Part shown: piece by piece, positions 55,919-63,655 of the stretch
Numbering within the stretch: position 1 is the stretch's first letter
Layout of the letters: every line of letters begins with the position of its first letter
Assembly (NCBI GenBank): GCA_016704895.1
Contig: JADIZG010000007.1
Location: forward strand, 1 to 64,000
Source of the DNA: Betaproteobacteria bacterium
GTDB lineage: Bacteria > Pseudomonadota > Gammaproteobacteria > Burkholderiales > Casimicrobiaceae
Length of the DNA: 64,000 bases
Direction: 5' to 3'
Made by a program: the position numbers and the translations under genes
The notes under the pieces: model-generated
Database searches by the model: none
Told to the model about the DNA's origin: nothing
The model's input: the letters and a program-made list of their open reading frames with translations, nothing else

Positions 55919-56695
55919 ATGGCGAAGAAATGGGCGAAGTTCCCCTATCCGGACAAGGCGATCGACCGCGACGAAGCGGCGGTGAAGAAGGCCTGGGCGC
56001 GATTGCACCGCGGCGACGCCGAGCCGCCGCCGAAGGACGCCGGCGCGCTCGCCGCGTGGACCGCGTTTCACGCGGGACGCTTCGGCGACGCGGTCGAGGC
56101 GGGCCTCGCCGCGGGCGGCGCCGGCATCAATGCCGCGACCAAGGCGCAGACGGTCTACGCCACCTACCTCGAGAAGAACGAGAAGGCGAAGCTCGCGCTG
56201 TTCGAGGAAGCCGCCGGCTGGGCGGACGAGCGCCGCAAGCAGGCGCCCAAGGACGCCAACGCGCACTACCTGTACGCGTTCGCGCTCGGCCGCTACAGCC
56301 AGGGCATCTCGGTCGCCAAGGCGCTCGCGCAGGGCTTCGGCGGCAAGCTCAAGGAAGCGCTGACCACCGCGATCAAGCTCGAGCCGAAGCACGCGGACGC
56401 GCACATCGCGTACGGCGCGTACCAGGCCGAGGTGATCGACAAGGTCGGCGGCATCGTCGCCGGCGTCACCTACGGTGCGAAGAAGGACTCGGCCGTCGAG
56501 CACTACGAGAAGGCGATCAAGCTGAATCCGGAGTCCGCGATCGCCCGCATCGAGTACGCGAACGGGCTGCTGCTGATGTTCGGGAAGTCGAAGATCGCCG
56601 ACGCCGAGAAGCTCTACAAGGAGGCGGCGAAGTCCGCGCCGGCGGACGCCATGGAGCGCCTCGACGTCGAGCACGCGAAGTCCGAGCTCGAGTGA
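55919..56695 (+). CDS. TPR-like repeat protein of unknown function
   Basis: The protein has 258 residues from an ATG four bases after the TetR stop. Helical repeats include DANAHYLYAFALGRYSQGI, HADAHIAYGAYQAEVIDKV and VEHYEKAIKLNPESAIARIEYANGLLLMFG, with TPR spacing. It has no signal peptide. It is probably a protein-protein scaffold, translated with the TetR gene. The specific function is unknown. Confidence 0.7.
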   Translation: MAKKWAKFPYPDKAIDRDEAAVKKAWARLHRGDAEPPPKDAGALAAWTAFHAGRFGDAVEAGLAAGGAGINAATKAQTVYATYLEKNEKAKLALFEEAAGWADERRKQAPKDANAHYLYAFALGRYSQGISVAKALAQGFGGKLKEALTTAIKLEPKHADAHIAYGAYQAEVIDKVGGIVAGVTYGAKKDSAVEHYEKAIKLNPESAIARIEYANGLLLMFGKSKIADAEKLYKEAAKSAPADAMERLDVEHAKSELE

Positions 56696-56713
56696 TGCGC
56701 CGAGTGCGCCCGG

Positions 56714-57390
56714 TCAGCCGCGGTAGCGGACCGCGATCGCGGGGGCGTTGACCTGGCAGGCGTAGTCGGCGTAACCGGGAATGCGCCCGCGCGTCTCGCC
56801 GTAGCGGTTGCCCGCGTATCCCTGCTCGACGCGCGTGAACGGAATCGTGAGCTCCGCGAGCGCCTCCGTCAGCGCGTCCAGCCCGCGCGCGGCGACGGCC
56901 GCCATCGCGTCGAACTGGTCGTGCGCGATCACCTGGAGCGCCGGCTCCGGGACGCCGTACTGCGGGCACCAGAACGCGGTCCACCCGTCCGTGGTGGCGT
57001 TGATCCGGTCGACGATCCTGCGCGAGAGCAGGAACGCGTCGGACTCCACGTGGACGATCCGCTCGAAGCCGTAGGCGCGCGCGATCTCCAGCGAGAACAG
57101 GAAGCTGCGCCACCAGCCGCGGTGGCCCGTGAGGCCGATGCGACCCTCGCGCGTCGCGAATCGGTAGAAAAACGCGCGCGGTCCCCGGGCAGTGTCGGCG
57201 GCAGCGCGTCGAGCACGCGAACGTCGGGATCGGCCGGCACGAAGGGCGACGCGTCGTCGATGACGAAGACCGCGTCGTGCTCGAGCGGCAGCGCGAGATG
57301 GTGGTCGAGCCAGCGCCGCTGCCGCGAGCGCCATGCGGCCTCGTCGCCGCAGAACGACGTGCAGAAGAGCAGCGTCCGGAGCGGCTTCAA
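56714..57390 (-). CDS. Glycosyltransferase-like protein, frameshifted
   Basis: The start is a TTG at 57390 (LKPLRTLLFCTSFCGDEAAW). The first half has HDAVFVIDDASPFVP, the second RIVHVESDAFLLSRRIVDRI, a GT-A-like acidic ExD pattern, and ends YACQVNAPAIAVRYRG. The halves are in different frames. Removing one base at about 57185-57190, in a CCCGGGG run, joins ...LPPTLPG to PRAFFYRFATREGRIGL. Repaired length is about 225 residues. Family identity is uncertain. Confidence 0.6.
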
Positions 57391-57409
57391 GCGCGCGCGG
57401 CGAGGTCGG

Positions 57410-58876
57410 TCACGCCACGCCGACGGCGCGCGCGGCCTTCTCGGGGTCGAGGTCGCCCGAGTGGCCCCAGGGGCACATCAGCGCCGTCAGCACGAGCTTC
57501 TCGAACTCGCCGCCGAAGCGCTCGATCACGCGGGCGGGGTCCGGACAGAATCCCTTGTCGGTGATCAGGCCGAACTGGACCTTGCCGTCGTACGAGATGA
57601 TCGAGACGCCCACGCCGATGTCCCCCGACTGCGGCACCCAGAACATCAGGCCGTCGATGCGCGCGCCGGCGAGCCACAGCGGCTGCTGGGGTCCCGGCAC
57701 GTTGGTCATCACGGCGCTCGCGTTGCGCGCGAGGATCGTGAGCAGCGTGTCCTGCAGGAGCTTCGGACCGGCGCCCATCGCCGCGAGGATGCCGAGCGCG
57801 AGCACCGGCTGGTAGCTGCCGCGGAGCGAGCGCATGTTCTCGCGCACCGCGTAGAGCCGCGCGACCGGGTTCTCCATGCCGATCGGCAGTTCGAGGAACA
57901 CGAGCCCGAACTGGTTGCCGAGCTTGTAGGCCCTCTCCATCGGCCGCAGGTTGACCGGGACGAGCGCGCGGAGCGTCACGCCGTCGGTGTCGTCTCCCTT
58001 GTCGCGCAGGTAGCTCGCGAGCGCGCCGGCGACGCAGGAGAGCAGCACGTCGTTGATCGAGGCGCCCAGCGCCCTGCCGACGGTCTTCACCTCGTCGAGC
58101 GGGATCGGGTCGGCCCATGCGACGCGCTTGGCGGTGCCGGGCTTGCCCTTGAACCGGGTCGGCGAGTCCTGTCCCATCGTGGCGAGCTTCGCGAGCTCGG
58201 CGGTGAGCGCGCTGCCCTGGTTCGCGAGCTCGACGGCCTTCGACGGGTCCGACCAGAGCTCGGCCCCCTTCTCGACCAGCGTGCCGGCCACCTTCCTCGC
58301 GACGCCCATCACGCCGGCGAACGGCTGCATCAACTGGGCGACCGGGTCGTCGGGCGCGGCTCGCGGCTCGCGCTTCGGCGGCTCGAACGGCATCGCGGGC
58401 GGCCCGTGCGCCGAGGCATCGGTCATCGACAACAGGACGCGCACCAGCGCGATGCCGTCCGCGTAGCAATGGTGGATGCGTACGACGACCGCGCTGCCCC
58501 CGTCGTAGCGGTCGACGAGGTGGAACTGCCAGCGGGGGCGCGCCGGATCGAGCGGCGTCGTGGCGAGCCGCGAAACGAGCGCCTGCAGCTCCTTCCGCCC
58601 CGCGGCGCCGGGAAGCGCCGTGTGCACGACGTGGCGCTCGAGGTCGAAGTCGCGGTCGGTCTCCCAGACGGCGACGCCGGCGAGCTCGGCGGGACGCTGC
58701 CGGAAGCGCGGGAACACGAGGAACCGCTCCTCGACGACGCGCCGCAGCGTCGCGATCTCGAGGCGCTCGCGAAACATGAGCACCCCGCTGATCATCATCA
58801 CGTTGTGCGGACGGTCCATCCGCAGCCAGGCGGTGTCGACCGCGGAAATCTTCCGGCGGGTGGGCGGCGCGGCCAT
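57410..58876 (-). CDS. Wax ester synthase/diacylglycerol acyltransferase (WS/DGAT)
   Basis: The protein has 488 residues with its ATG at 58876. The catalytic HHxxxDG is HHCYADG at about residues 134-140. The ND motif is SINDVLLS, and the PLW motif is in GPQQPLWLAG. The N-terminal block ISAVDTAWLRMDRPHNVM is typical. The enzyme esterifies a fatty alcohol or diacylglycerol with acyl-CoA at the membrane, making wax ester or TAG. With the acyl-CoA reductase at 60.3 kb it forms a complete bacterial wax-ester route. Confidence 0.95.
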   Translation of the reverse strand: MAAPPTRRKISAVDTAWLRMDRPHNVMMISGVLMFRERLEIATLRRVVEERFLVFPRFRQRPAELAGVAVWETDRDFDLERHVVHTALPGAAGRKELQALVSRLATTPLDPARPRWQFHLVDRYDGGSAVVVRIHHCYADGIALVRVLLSMTDASAHGPPAMPFEPPKREPRAAPDDPVAQLMQPFAGVMGVARKVAGTLVEKGAELWSDPSKAVELANQGSALTAELAKLATMGQDSPTRFKGKPGTAKRVAWADPIPLDEVKTVGRALGASINDVLLSCVAGALASYLRDKGDDTDGVTLRALVPVNLRPMERAYKLGNQFGLVFLELPIGMENPVARLYAVRENMRSLRGSYQPVLALGILAAMGAGPKLLQDTLLTILARNASAVMTNVPGPQQPLWLAGARIDGLMFWVPQSGDIGVGVSIISYDGKVQFGLITDKGFCPDPARVIERFGGEFEKLVLTALMCPWGHSGDLDPEKAARAVGVA

Positions 58877-58929
58877 CGGACGAGGACCGGATGCGGGATC
58901 GGGGATGGGTCGGACGACGCGCCCGTTCG

Positions 58930-58959
58930 TTGCGGGCGCTTTCGCGTTCGCGCTAAAGT
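58930..58959 (+). promoter_or_regulatory. Possible promoter of the acyl-CoA-binding protein gene
   Basis: TTGCGG (58930-58935), an 18-base spacer and TAAAGT (58954-58959) precede the ACBP gene by about 50 bases, in the gap divergent from WS/DGAT. Confidence 0.45.
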
Positions 58960-59011
58960 AGCACGAAACCCCGCACGTCGCCGGGGGCATTTCCGGGAGG
59001 AGGGAATCATC

Positions 59012-59287
59012 ATGGCCGCCGCGAAGAAGGACGACCTCAAGGCGAAGTTCGAAGCCGCCGCCGTCGCGGCCAAGAAGACGAAGAAGAAGCCCGACAACGC
59101 CACGCTGCTCAAGCTCTACTCGTACTACAAGCAGGCGACCGAGGGCGACGTCAAGGGCGAGCGCCCGGGCGGCTTCGACTTCGTCGGGGGTGCGAAGCAC
59201 GACGCGTGGTCCAAGCTCAAGGGAACGAGCGCGGACGACGCGATGACGAACTACATCAAGCAGGTCGAGAAACTGAACCGCGACTGA
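59012..59287 (+). CDS. Acyl-CoA-binding protein (ACBP)
   Basis: The protein has 91 residues from an ATG with GGGAGGAGGG upstream. The four-helix ACBP fold shows DDLKAKFEAAAVAAKK, the ligand motif LLKLYSYYKQATEGDV and KHDAWSKLKGTSADDAMTNYIKQV. It binds long-chain acyl-CoA in the cytoplasm. ACBPs are common in eukaryotes and patchy in bacteria. Its place between WS/DGAT and the phasin/FAR genes suggests that it delivers acyl-CoA for wax ester or TAG synthesis. Confidence 0.93.
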   Translation: MAAAKKDDLKAKFEAAAVAAKKTKKKPDNATLLKLYSYYKQATEGDVKGERPGGFDFVGGAKHDAWSKLKGTSADDAMTNYIKQVEKLNRD

Positions 59288-59312
59288 GCGCCCGGTCCGT
59301 CGGGGGAAAGGA

Positions 59313-59339
59313 CAAAAGGCCCGCGATGCGGGCCTTTTG
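59313..59339. terminator. Bidirectional terminator between ACBP and phasin genes
   Basis: CAAAAGGCCCGC-GAT-GCGGGCCTTTTG is a 12-bp perfect hairpin with A and T flanks. It serves convergent transcripts from both sides. Confidence 0.9.
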
Positions 59340-59359
59340 CCGGAGCAGGCGGCGGAACG

Positions 59360-60058
59360 TCAGCCCAGCGCGCCCTTGATGACCCTGCGCGCGGTGCGCA
59401 CCGTGCGCTTCGCCGTCTTGGTCGCGGCGCCCACCGCGCCGCTCGCCGTGCGCGCCGTGCGCTTCGCCGTCTTCGTCGCCACGTCCACCGCGCCGGTCGC
59501 GGTACGTGCGGCCGTCGACACCGCACCCTTCATCATTTTCGACATCGGCGACGAGCCCCGGCGGGGCTTCGGCGGCGTGACGCCGGTCGCCTTGATCAAC
59601 TCGTTGACCGCATCCGACAGCGCGTCGACGCGCTCGGAGAGCCGCTCGACGTCGCTCTGCGTGTGGACGCCGAGCTTCGACAGCGCGCGCGCCACGCGGT
59701 CCTCGAAGACCTGCTCGAGCTTGTCCCAGGTTCCGCCCGCCATTTTCTGGACCTCCTTCGCCTTCGCCGTCGCCGCGCCCCGCGCCGCGGCCGCGGTTTC
59801 CGCCGCCACGTGGCGGGTGTGCTTCTCCAGCGCCTCGCCCTGCTGGACCAGCGTGTCGAACACCTTCCTGCCGCCGGCCTGCGCCTTCGAGAACGCGCCG
59901 AGCCCCGCGAGCCAGATGTGGCGCGACGAATCGAGCACCGTCTTCGACAGGTCCGACACCGCGTCGTGCGACTGCGCGGCCCCCTTGGAGGACGCGGTCC
60001 CGCTCCTGCCCTTCGACTTCGATTCGGCCCTGGCCTTCGCTTTCGCCTGCTTCAGCAT
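59360..60058 (-). CDS. PhaF/PhaI-type granule-associated phasin with H1-like tail
   Basis: The protein has 232 residues with its ATG at 60058. A Lys-rich start is followed by the PhaI/PhaF phasin domain (SSRHIWLAGLGAFSKAQAGG, KVFDTLVQQGEALEKHTRHV, about 50-160). A heptad-like coiled coil comes next (DVERLSERVDALSDAVNELI). The C-terminal tail of AAKT/TAKRTAR repeats is as in PhaF. PhaF binds granules and the nucleoid and helps granule segregation. Lying between ACBP and FAR, it may serve wax-ester as well as PHA bodies. Confidence 0.9.
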   Translation of the reverse strand: MLKQAKAKARAESKSKGRSGTASSKGAAQSHDAVSDLSKTVLDSSRHIWLAGLGAFSKAQAGGRKVFDTLVQQGEALEKHTRHVAAETAAAARGAATAKAKEVQKMAGGTWDKLEQVFEDRVARALSKLGVHTQSDVERLSERVDALSDAVNELIKATGVTPPKPRRGSSPMSKMMKGAVSTAARTATGAVDVATKTAKRTARTASGAVGAATKTAKRTVRTARRVIKGALG

Positions 60059-60184
60059 CTCGCGCTCCCGATCGGCGGCACGTGGGACCGGCGCGGATGC
60101 GCTCGGCCAGACCCGCATTCTAGAGGCCGCCCATAGAGGAATCATACTAAACGGGGTTCAGGAGACTGCACAGGGGACGGACCG

Positions 60185-60190
60185 TATAAT
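60185..60190 (+). promoter_or_regulatory. Possible -10 box (TATAAT) for the fatty acyl-CoA reductase gene
   Basis: A consensus TATAAT lies 79 bases before the FAR start, in the 210-base gap divergent from the phasin. No clear -35 is seen. A TATGAT on the minus strand (60146-60141) could serve the phasin. Confidence 0.5.
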
Positions 60191-60268
60191 CGGCACCTTC
60201 GCGGCGCGACGGATCCCAGGGAGTCCCGCCGCGGGAAAACGACGCCGTCGAGCGCGCAAGGAGGAGCC

Positions 60269-62254
60269 ATGGCCTATTTCGTCACCGGCGCGACCGGGTT
60301 CATCGGTCGCTATCTCGTCGAGAAGCTGCTCCAGCGCGGCAAGCCGGTGTACGCGCTCGTCCGCAAGACGTCGCTCAAGAAGCTCGACGCGCTCCGCACG
60401 ACGCTGGGGGCGACCGAGAAGACGCTGATCGCGGTCCCCGGCGACCTCGCGAAGAAGAATTTCGGGCTCACCGACGCCGAGGTGAAGAAGCTCAAGGGGA
60501 AGATCGACCACGTCTTCCACCTGGCGGCGATCTACGACCTCAACGCGTCGGCCGACGACCAGAAGGTCGCGAACGTCGACGGAACGCGCAACGCCGTGCG
60601 GTTCGCCGAGGCGATCGGCGCCGGGTGCTTCAACCACGTCTCGTCGATCGCGGCCGCGGGCCTCTACGACGGGACCTTCCGCGAGGACATGTTCGAGGAG
60701 GCCGAGGAGCTCGACCACCCGTACTTCAGCACGAAGCACCTGTCCGAGGGCATCGTGCGCAAGGAGTGCAAGCGCCCGTTCCGCATCTACCGGCCGGGCT
60801 TCGTCGTCGGCCACTCGAAGACGGGCGAGATCGACAAGGTCGACGGGCCCTACTACTTCTTCAAGACCATCCAGAAGCTGAGGCAGATCCTGCCGCCGTG
60901 GATGCCGACGATCGGCATCGAGGGCGGCCGCATCAACATCGTGCCGGTCGACTTCGTCGCGAGCGCGCTCGACCACCTCGCGCACAAGAAGGGGCTCGAC
61001 GGGAAATGCTTCCACCTGACCGATCCGCATCCGCACCGGATCGGCGAGGTGCTCAACATCTTCGCCAAGGCGGCGCACGCGCCGCAGATGACGTTGCGCG
61101 TGAACGCCAAGATGTTCGGCTTCATTCCGGCGCCCGTCATCTACGGCCTCGCGTCGCTCGCCCCGGTCAAGCGCGCGATCAAGGTGACGCTTACCGACCT
61201 CGGCATCCCGCGCGACACGTTCCAGTTCGTCAACTGGCCGACCCGGTACGACAACCGCGAGGCGACGAAGGCGCTCAAGGGCTCCGGCATCGAGGTGCCG
61301 CCGCTCGAGACGTACGCGTTCCGGCTGTGGGACTACTGGGAGCGCAACCTCGACCCGGACCTCTTCATCGACCGCAGCCTGTCGGGCCGCGTGAAGGGCA
61401 AGGTCGCCGTCGTGACCGGCGGATCCTCGGGCATCGGCCAGGCGACCGCGCACAAGCTCGCCGAGGCCGGCGCGAAGGTGGTCATCGTCGCCCGCGATCC
61501 GGAGAAGCTCGCGGCGACGCAGAAGGAGATCGCCGCGAAGGGGGGCGCCTGCTTCACGTACTCGTGCGACCTGACCGACATGGCCGCGATCGACGCGCTC
61601 GCGAAGCAGATCCTCGCCGACCACGGCGGCGTCGACTTCCTCGTGAACAACGCGGGACGCTCGATCCGTCGCGCGGTCATCGGCTCGATCGACCGCTTCC
61701 ACGACTTCGAGCGGACGATGCAGCTCAACTACTTCGGCGCGGTCAAGCTGATCCTCGCGTTCCTGCCCGCGATGGTGGCGAAGAAGCGCGGCCAGATCAT
61801 CAACATCAGCTCGATCGGCGTGCTGTCGCGAGCGCCGCGCTTCTCGGCCTACGTCGCCTCGAAGGCCGCGCTCGACGCGTTCGCCGAGTGCGCGGCCTCC
61901 GAGCTGCTGGACAAGGGCATCGCGTTCACGAACATCAACATGCCGCTGGTCCGCACGCCGATGATCGCGCCGACCAAGATCTACGAGAACGTGCCGACCC
62001 TCTCGCCCGAGGAAGCGGCCGGGCTCGTCGTCGAGGCGATCGTGCACAAGCCGGTGCGCATCGCGACGCGGCTGGGCGTCTTCGGCGCCGTGTGCCATGC
62101 GGTCGCGCCCAAGCTCACGCAGGTGCTGCTCAACACGGCGTTCAACATGTTCCCGGACTCGTCGGCGGCGCAGGGGAAGAAGGACGGCGAGCAGAAGCCC
62201 CTGACCGCCGAGCAGATCGCGTTCGCGCAGATCACGCAGGGCATCCACTGGTAG
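60269..62254 (+). CDS. Two-domain fatty acyl-CoA reductase (Marinobacter FAR type), alcohol-forming
   Basis: The protein has 661 residues from an ATG with AAGGAGGAG upstream. Domain 1 (about 1-375) is an extended SDR/NAD_binding_4 reductase with GATGFIG, VSSIAAAGLYDG and YFSTK. The segments EIDKVDGPYYFFKTIQKL and GGRINIVPVDFVASALDHLA follow. Domain 2 (about 380-661) is a classical SDR with GGSSGIG, NNAGRSIRRAV, ISSIGVLS and YVASK. Layout and length equal the Marinobacter FAR (Maqu_2507-like), which reduces fatty acyl-CoA to fatty alcohol with NADPH. Many segments match that family from memory. Paired with WS/DGAT it would supply the alcohol for wax esters. Confidence 0.93.
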   Translation: MAYFVTGATGFIGRYLVEKLLQRGKPVYALVRKTSLKKLDALRTTLGATEKTLIAVPGDLAKKNFGLTDAEVKKLKGKIDHVFHLAAIYDLNASADDQKVANVDGTRNAVRFAEAIGAGCFNHVSSIAAAGLYDGTFREDMFEEAEELDHPYFSTKHLSEGIVRKECKRPFRIYRPGFVVGHSKTGEIDKVDGPYYFFKTIQKLRQILPPWMPTIGIEGGRINIVPVDFVASALDHLAHKKGLDGKCFHLTDPHPHRIGEVLNIFAKAAHAPQMTLRVNAKMFGFIPAPVIYGLASLAPVKRAIKVTLTDLGIPRDTFQFVNWPTRYDNREATKALKGSGIEVPPLETYAFRLWDYWERNLDPDLFIDRSLSGRVKGKVAVVTGGSSGIGQATAHKLAEAGAKVVIVARDPEKLAATQKEIAAKGGACFTYSCDLTDMAAIDALAKQILADHGGVDFLVNNAGRSIRRAVIGSIDRFHDFERTMQLNYFGAVKLILAFLPAMVAKKRGQIINISSIGVLSRAPRFSAYVASKAALDAFAECAASELLDKGIAFTNINMPLVRTPMIAPTKIYENVPTLSPEEAAGLVVEAIVHKPVRIATRLGVFGAVCHAVAPKLTQVLLNTAFNMFPDSSAAQGKKDGEQKPLTAEQIAFAQITQGIHW

Positions 62255-62290
62255 CCGGGGCCGGACGCCTCACCGCTGTCGCGGCGAACC

Positions 62291-62609
62291 CCGTCGGGCT
62301 GAAGCCCGACCCACAGGGGGCGCAGGCGCACGAGCTCCCTGTGGGTCGGCCTTCAGGCCGACAGCCGCTGCCCCAGCGAACCCCGTCGGGCTGAAGCCCG
62401 ACCCACACCGTCCCGCGCCGCCCTGTGGGTCGGCCTTCAGGCCGACAGCATCCCCGAAAAGCGTCGGGCTGAAGCCCGACCCACGAACCCCCGCGCCGCC
62501 CTGTGGGTCGGCCTTCAGGCCGACGCGCCTCGTCGCAGCGAACCCCGTCGGGCTGAAGCCCGACCCACAACGTCCCGCGCCGCCCTGTGGGTCGGCCTTC
62601 AGGCCGACG
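62291..62609. repeat. Cluster of eight REP-like palindromes in four inverted pairs
   Basis: Two variants alternate. Variant A has core GTCGGGCTGAAGCCCGAC, at about 62293, 62384, 62463 and 62547. Variant B has core GTCGGCCTTCAGGCCGAC, at about 62345, 62429, 62507 and 62591. Each core folds on itself. In each A-B pair the flanking CCCAC and GTGGG also match as an inverted repeat, giving a larger hairpin (REPIN-like). Spacers are GC-rich (CCGCGCCGCC). No gene lies inside. The last unit contains the lipase stop codon. Confidence 0.88.
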
Positions 62610-63510
62610 CCTGCCGACGCAATTCCTCGACGACGAGCCGGGCGACCTCCGGGTCGGTCAGCAGCGCGTTGTGGCCGATGCCGGAGAGCTCGACGTCCCG
62701 CGCGCCCTCGAGGCGCGACGAGAGCTGGGGCGCGACCATCGAGTCGTGCCACGACCAGATCGAGACGATCGGCAGCCCGGGCGGCAGCGGTTCCGCGTTG
62801 AGCGCCGCGAGCCAGGCGTTCCCGGGCCGCAACTGCGCGAGCGACACGCCGGGGAACAGGCGCGCGTGCACCGATCCGCGGTGCGGCGCGCCGATCATGA
62901 TCGCCTGGCGCACCTTCGCCGGACCGTAACGGCGCAGATACGCGCGCAAGACGAGCCCGCCCATGCTGTGCGTCACGAGCGCGACGTCGCGCGCGCCCGT
63001 CTGGGCGAGGATCGCATCGATCTTCGCGGCGAGCTGCCCGGCGAAGCGCTCGATCGACGCCAGCGGCGGCCCGTACGAGATCGCGTAGAGCGGCCCTGCG
63101 CCGGCAGCCGCGAGCCTGCGCCGCATCGACGTCCACACGCCCGCGTTGCACAGCACGCCGTGGACGAGGAGCACCGGCGCCGGCGACCGGGTCGCCGGGT
63201 CGTCGGGGACCAGCAGCCGGTAGAGGATCATGCGCGGCGAGGCGCCGAGCAGCGCCGCGTACTCGTTCCAGAGGAGCCTCGCGGTGCCGGCAGGTCCGAT
63301 GCGCGCATCGTGCGGGCGCGGGCTGCGCCAGACCCACGCCAGCGCGAAGAACGTGAGCGTGAGCGCGAGGACCAGCGCAGCGTAGCCGAGCACGAACGCG
63401 GCCGCGTACGTCCAGGGCGATGCGCCGGCGGCAACCTCCGCGGACGCCCACCAGCCGAAGCCGACGAGCGCGCCCAGCAGCGCCAGCGCGGCCGTGATGG
63501 CGGACCACAT
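62599..63510 (-). CDS. Membrane-anchored alpha/beta-hydrolase (lipase/esterase)
   Basis: The protein has 303 residues with its ATG at 63510. Two N-terminal transmembrane helices (about 3-27 and 34-62) precede an alpha/beta-hydrolase domain. The oxyanion HG is in VLLVHGVLCNAGVW, the nucleophile Ser in VTHSMGGLVLRAY, then WSWHDSMVAP (probable Asp) and GIGHNALLTDPEV (catalytic His). Relatives include triacylglycerol lipases. The stop TGA lies inside the last REP unit, so insertion of the repeats may have set the C-terminus. The gene could mobilise stored lipid. Confidence 0.85.
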   Translation of the reverse strand: MWSAITAALALLGALVGFGWWASAEVAAGASPWTYAAAFVLGYAALVLALTLTFFALAWVWRSPRPHDARIGPAGTARLLWNEYAALLGASPRMILYRLLVPDDPATRSPAPVLLVHGVLCNAGVWTSMRRRLAAAGAGPLYAISYGPPLASIERFAGQLAAKIDAILAQTGARDVALVTHSMGGLVLRAYLRRYGPAKVRQAIMIGAPHRGSVHARLFPGVSLAQLRPGNAWLAALNAEPLPPGLPIVSIWSWHDSMVAPQLSSRLEGARDVELSGIGHNALLTDPEVARLVVEELRRQASA

Positions 63511-63655
63511 CAGCCGGCTCCCCGCAGGGTGCGCGTGCCGCCGGGGCGATCGGGGGGTGGGATGGGCATCGCGATTCGTCCTCGCGGCGGATTCTAGCCT
63601 TCCCGGAATGCCGTTCTCGGGTGCCAGGCTGCCCGGTGCGCGCCAGAGGCGCTGC

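Noticed and set aside
62232..62570. Small minus-strand protein with repeated VGLQPDGV segments
   Set aside because: It is a translation of the REP palindromes. It has no ribosome site and no protein-like composition.
62291..62609. CRISPR array
   Set aside because: The repeats alternate orientation, fold as strong hairpins, are ~18-28 bases with uneven similar spacers, and no cas gene is near. REP/REPIN elements fit better.
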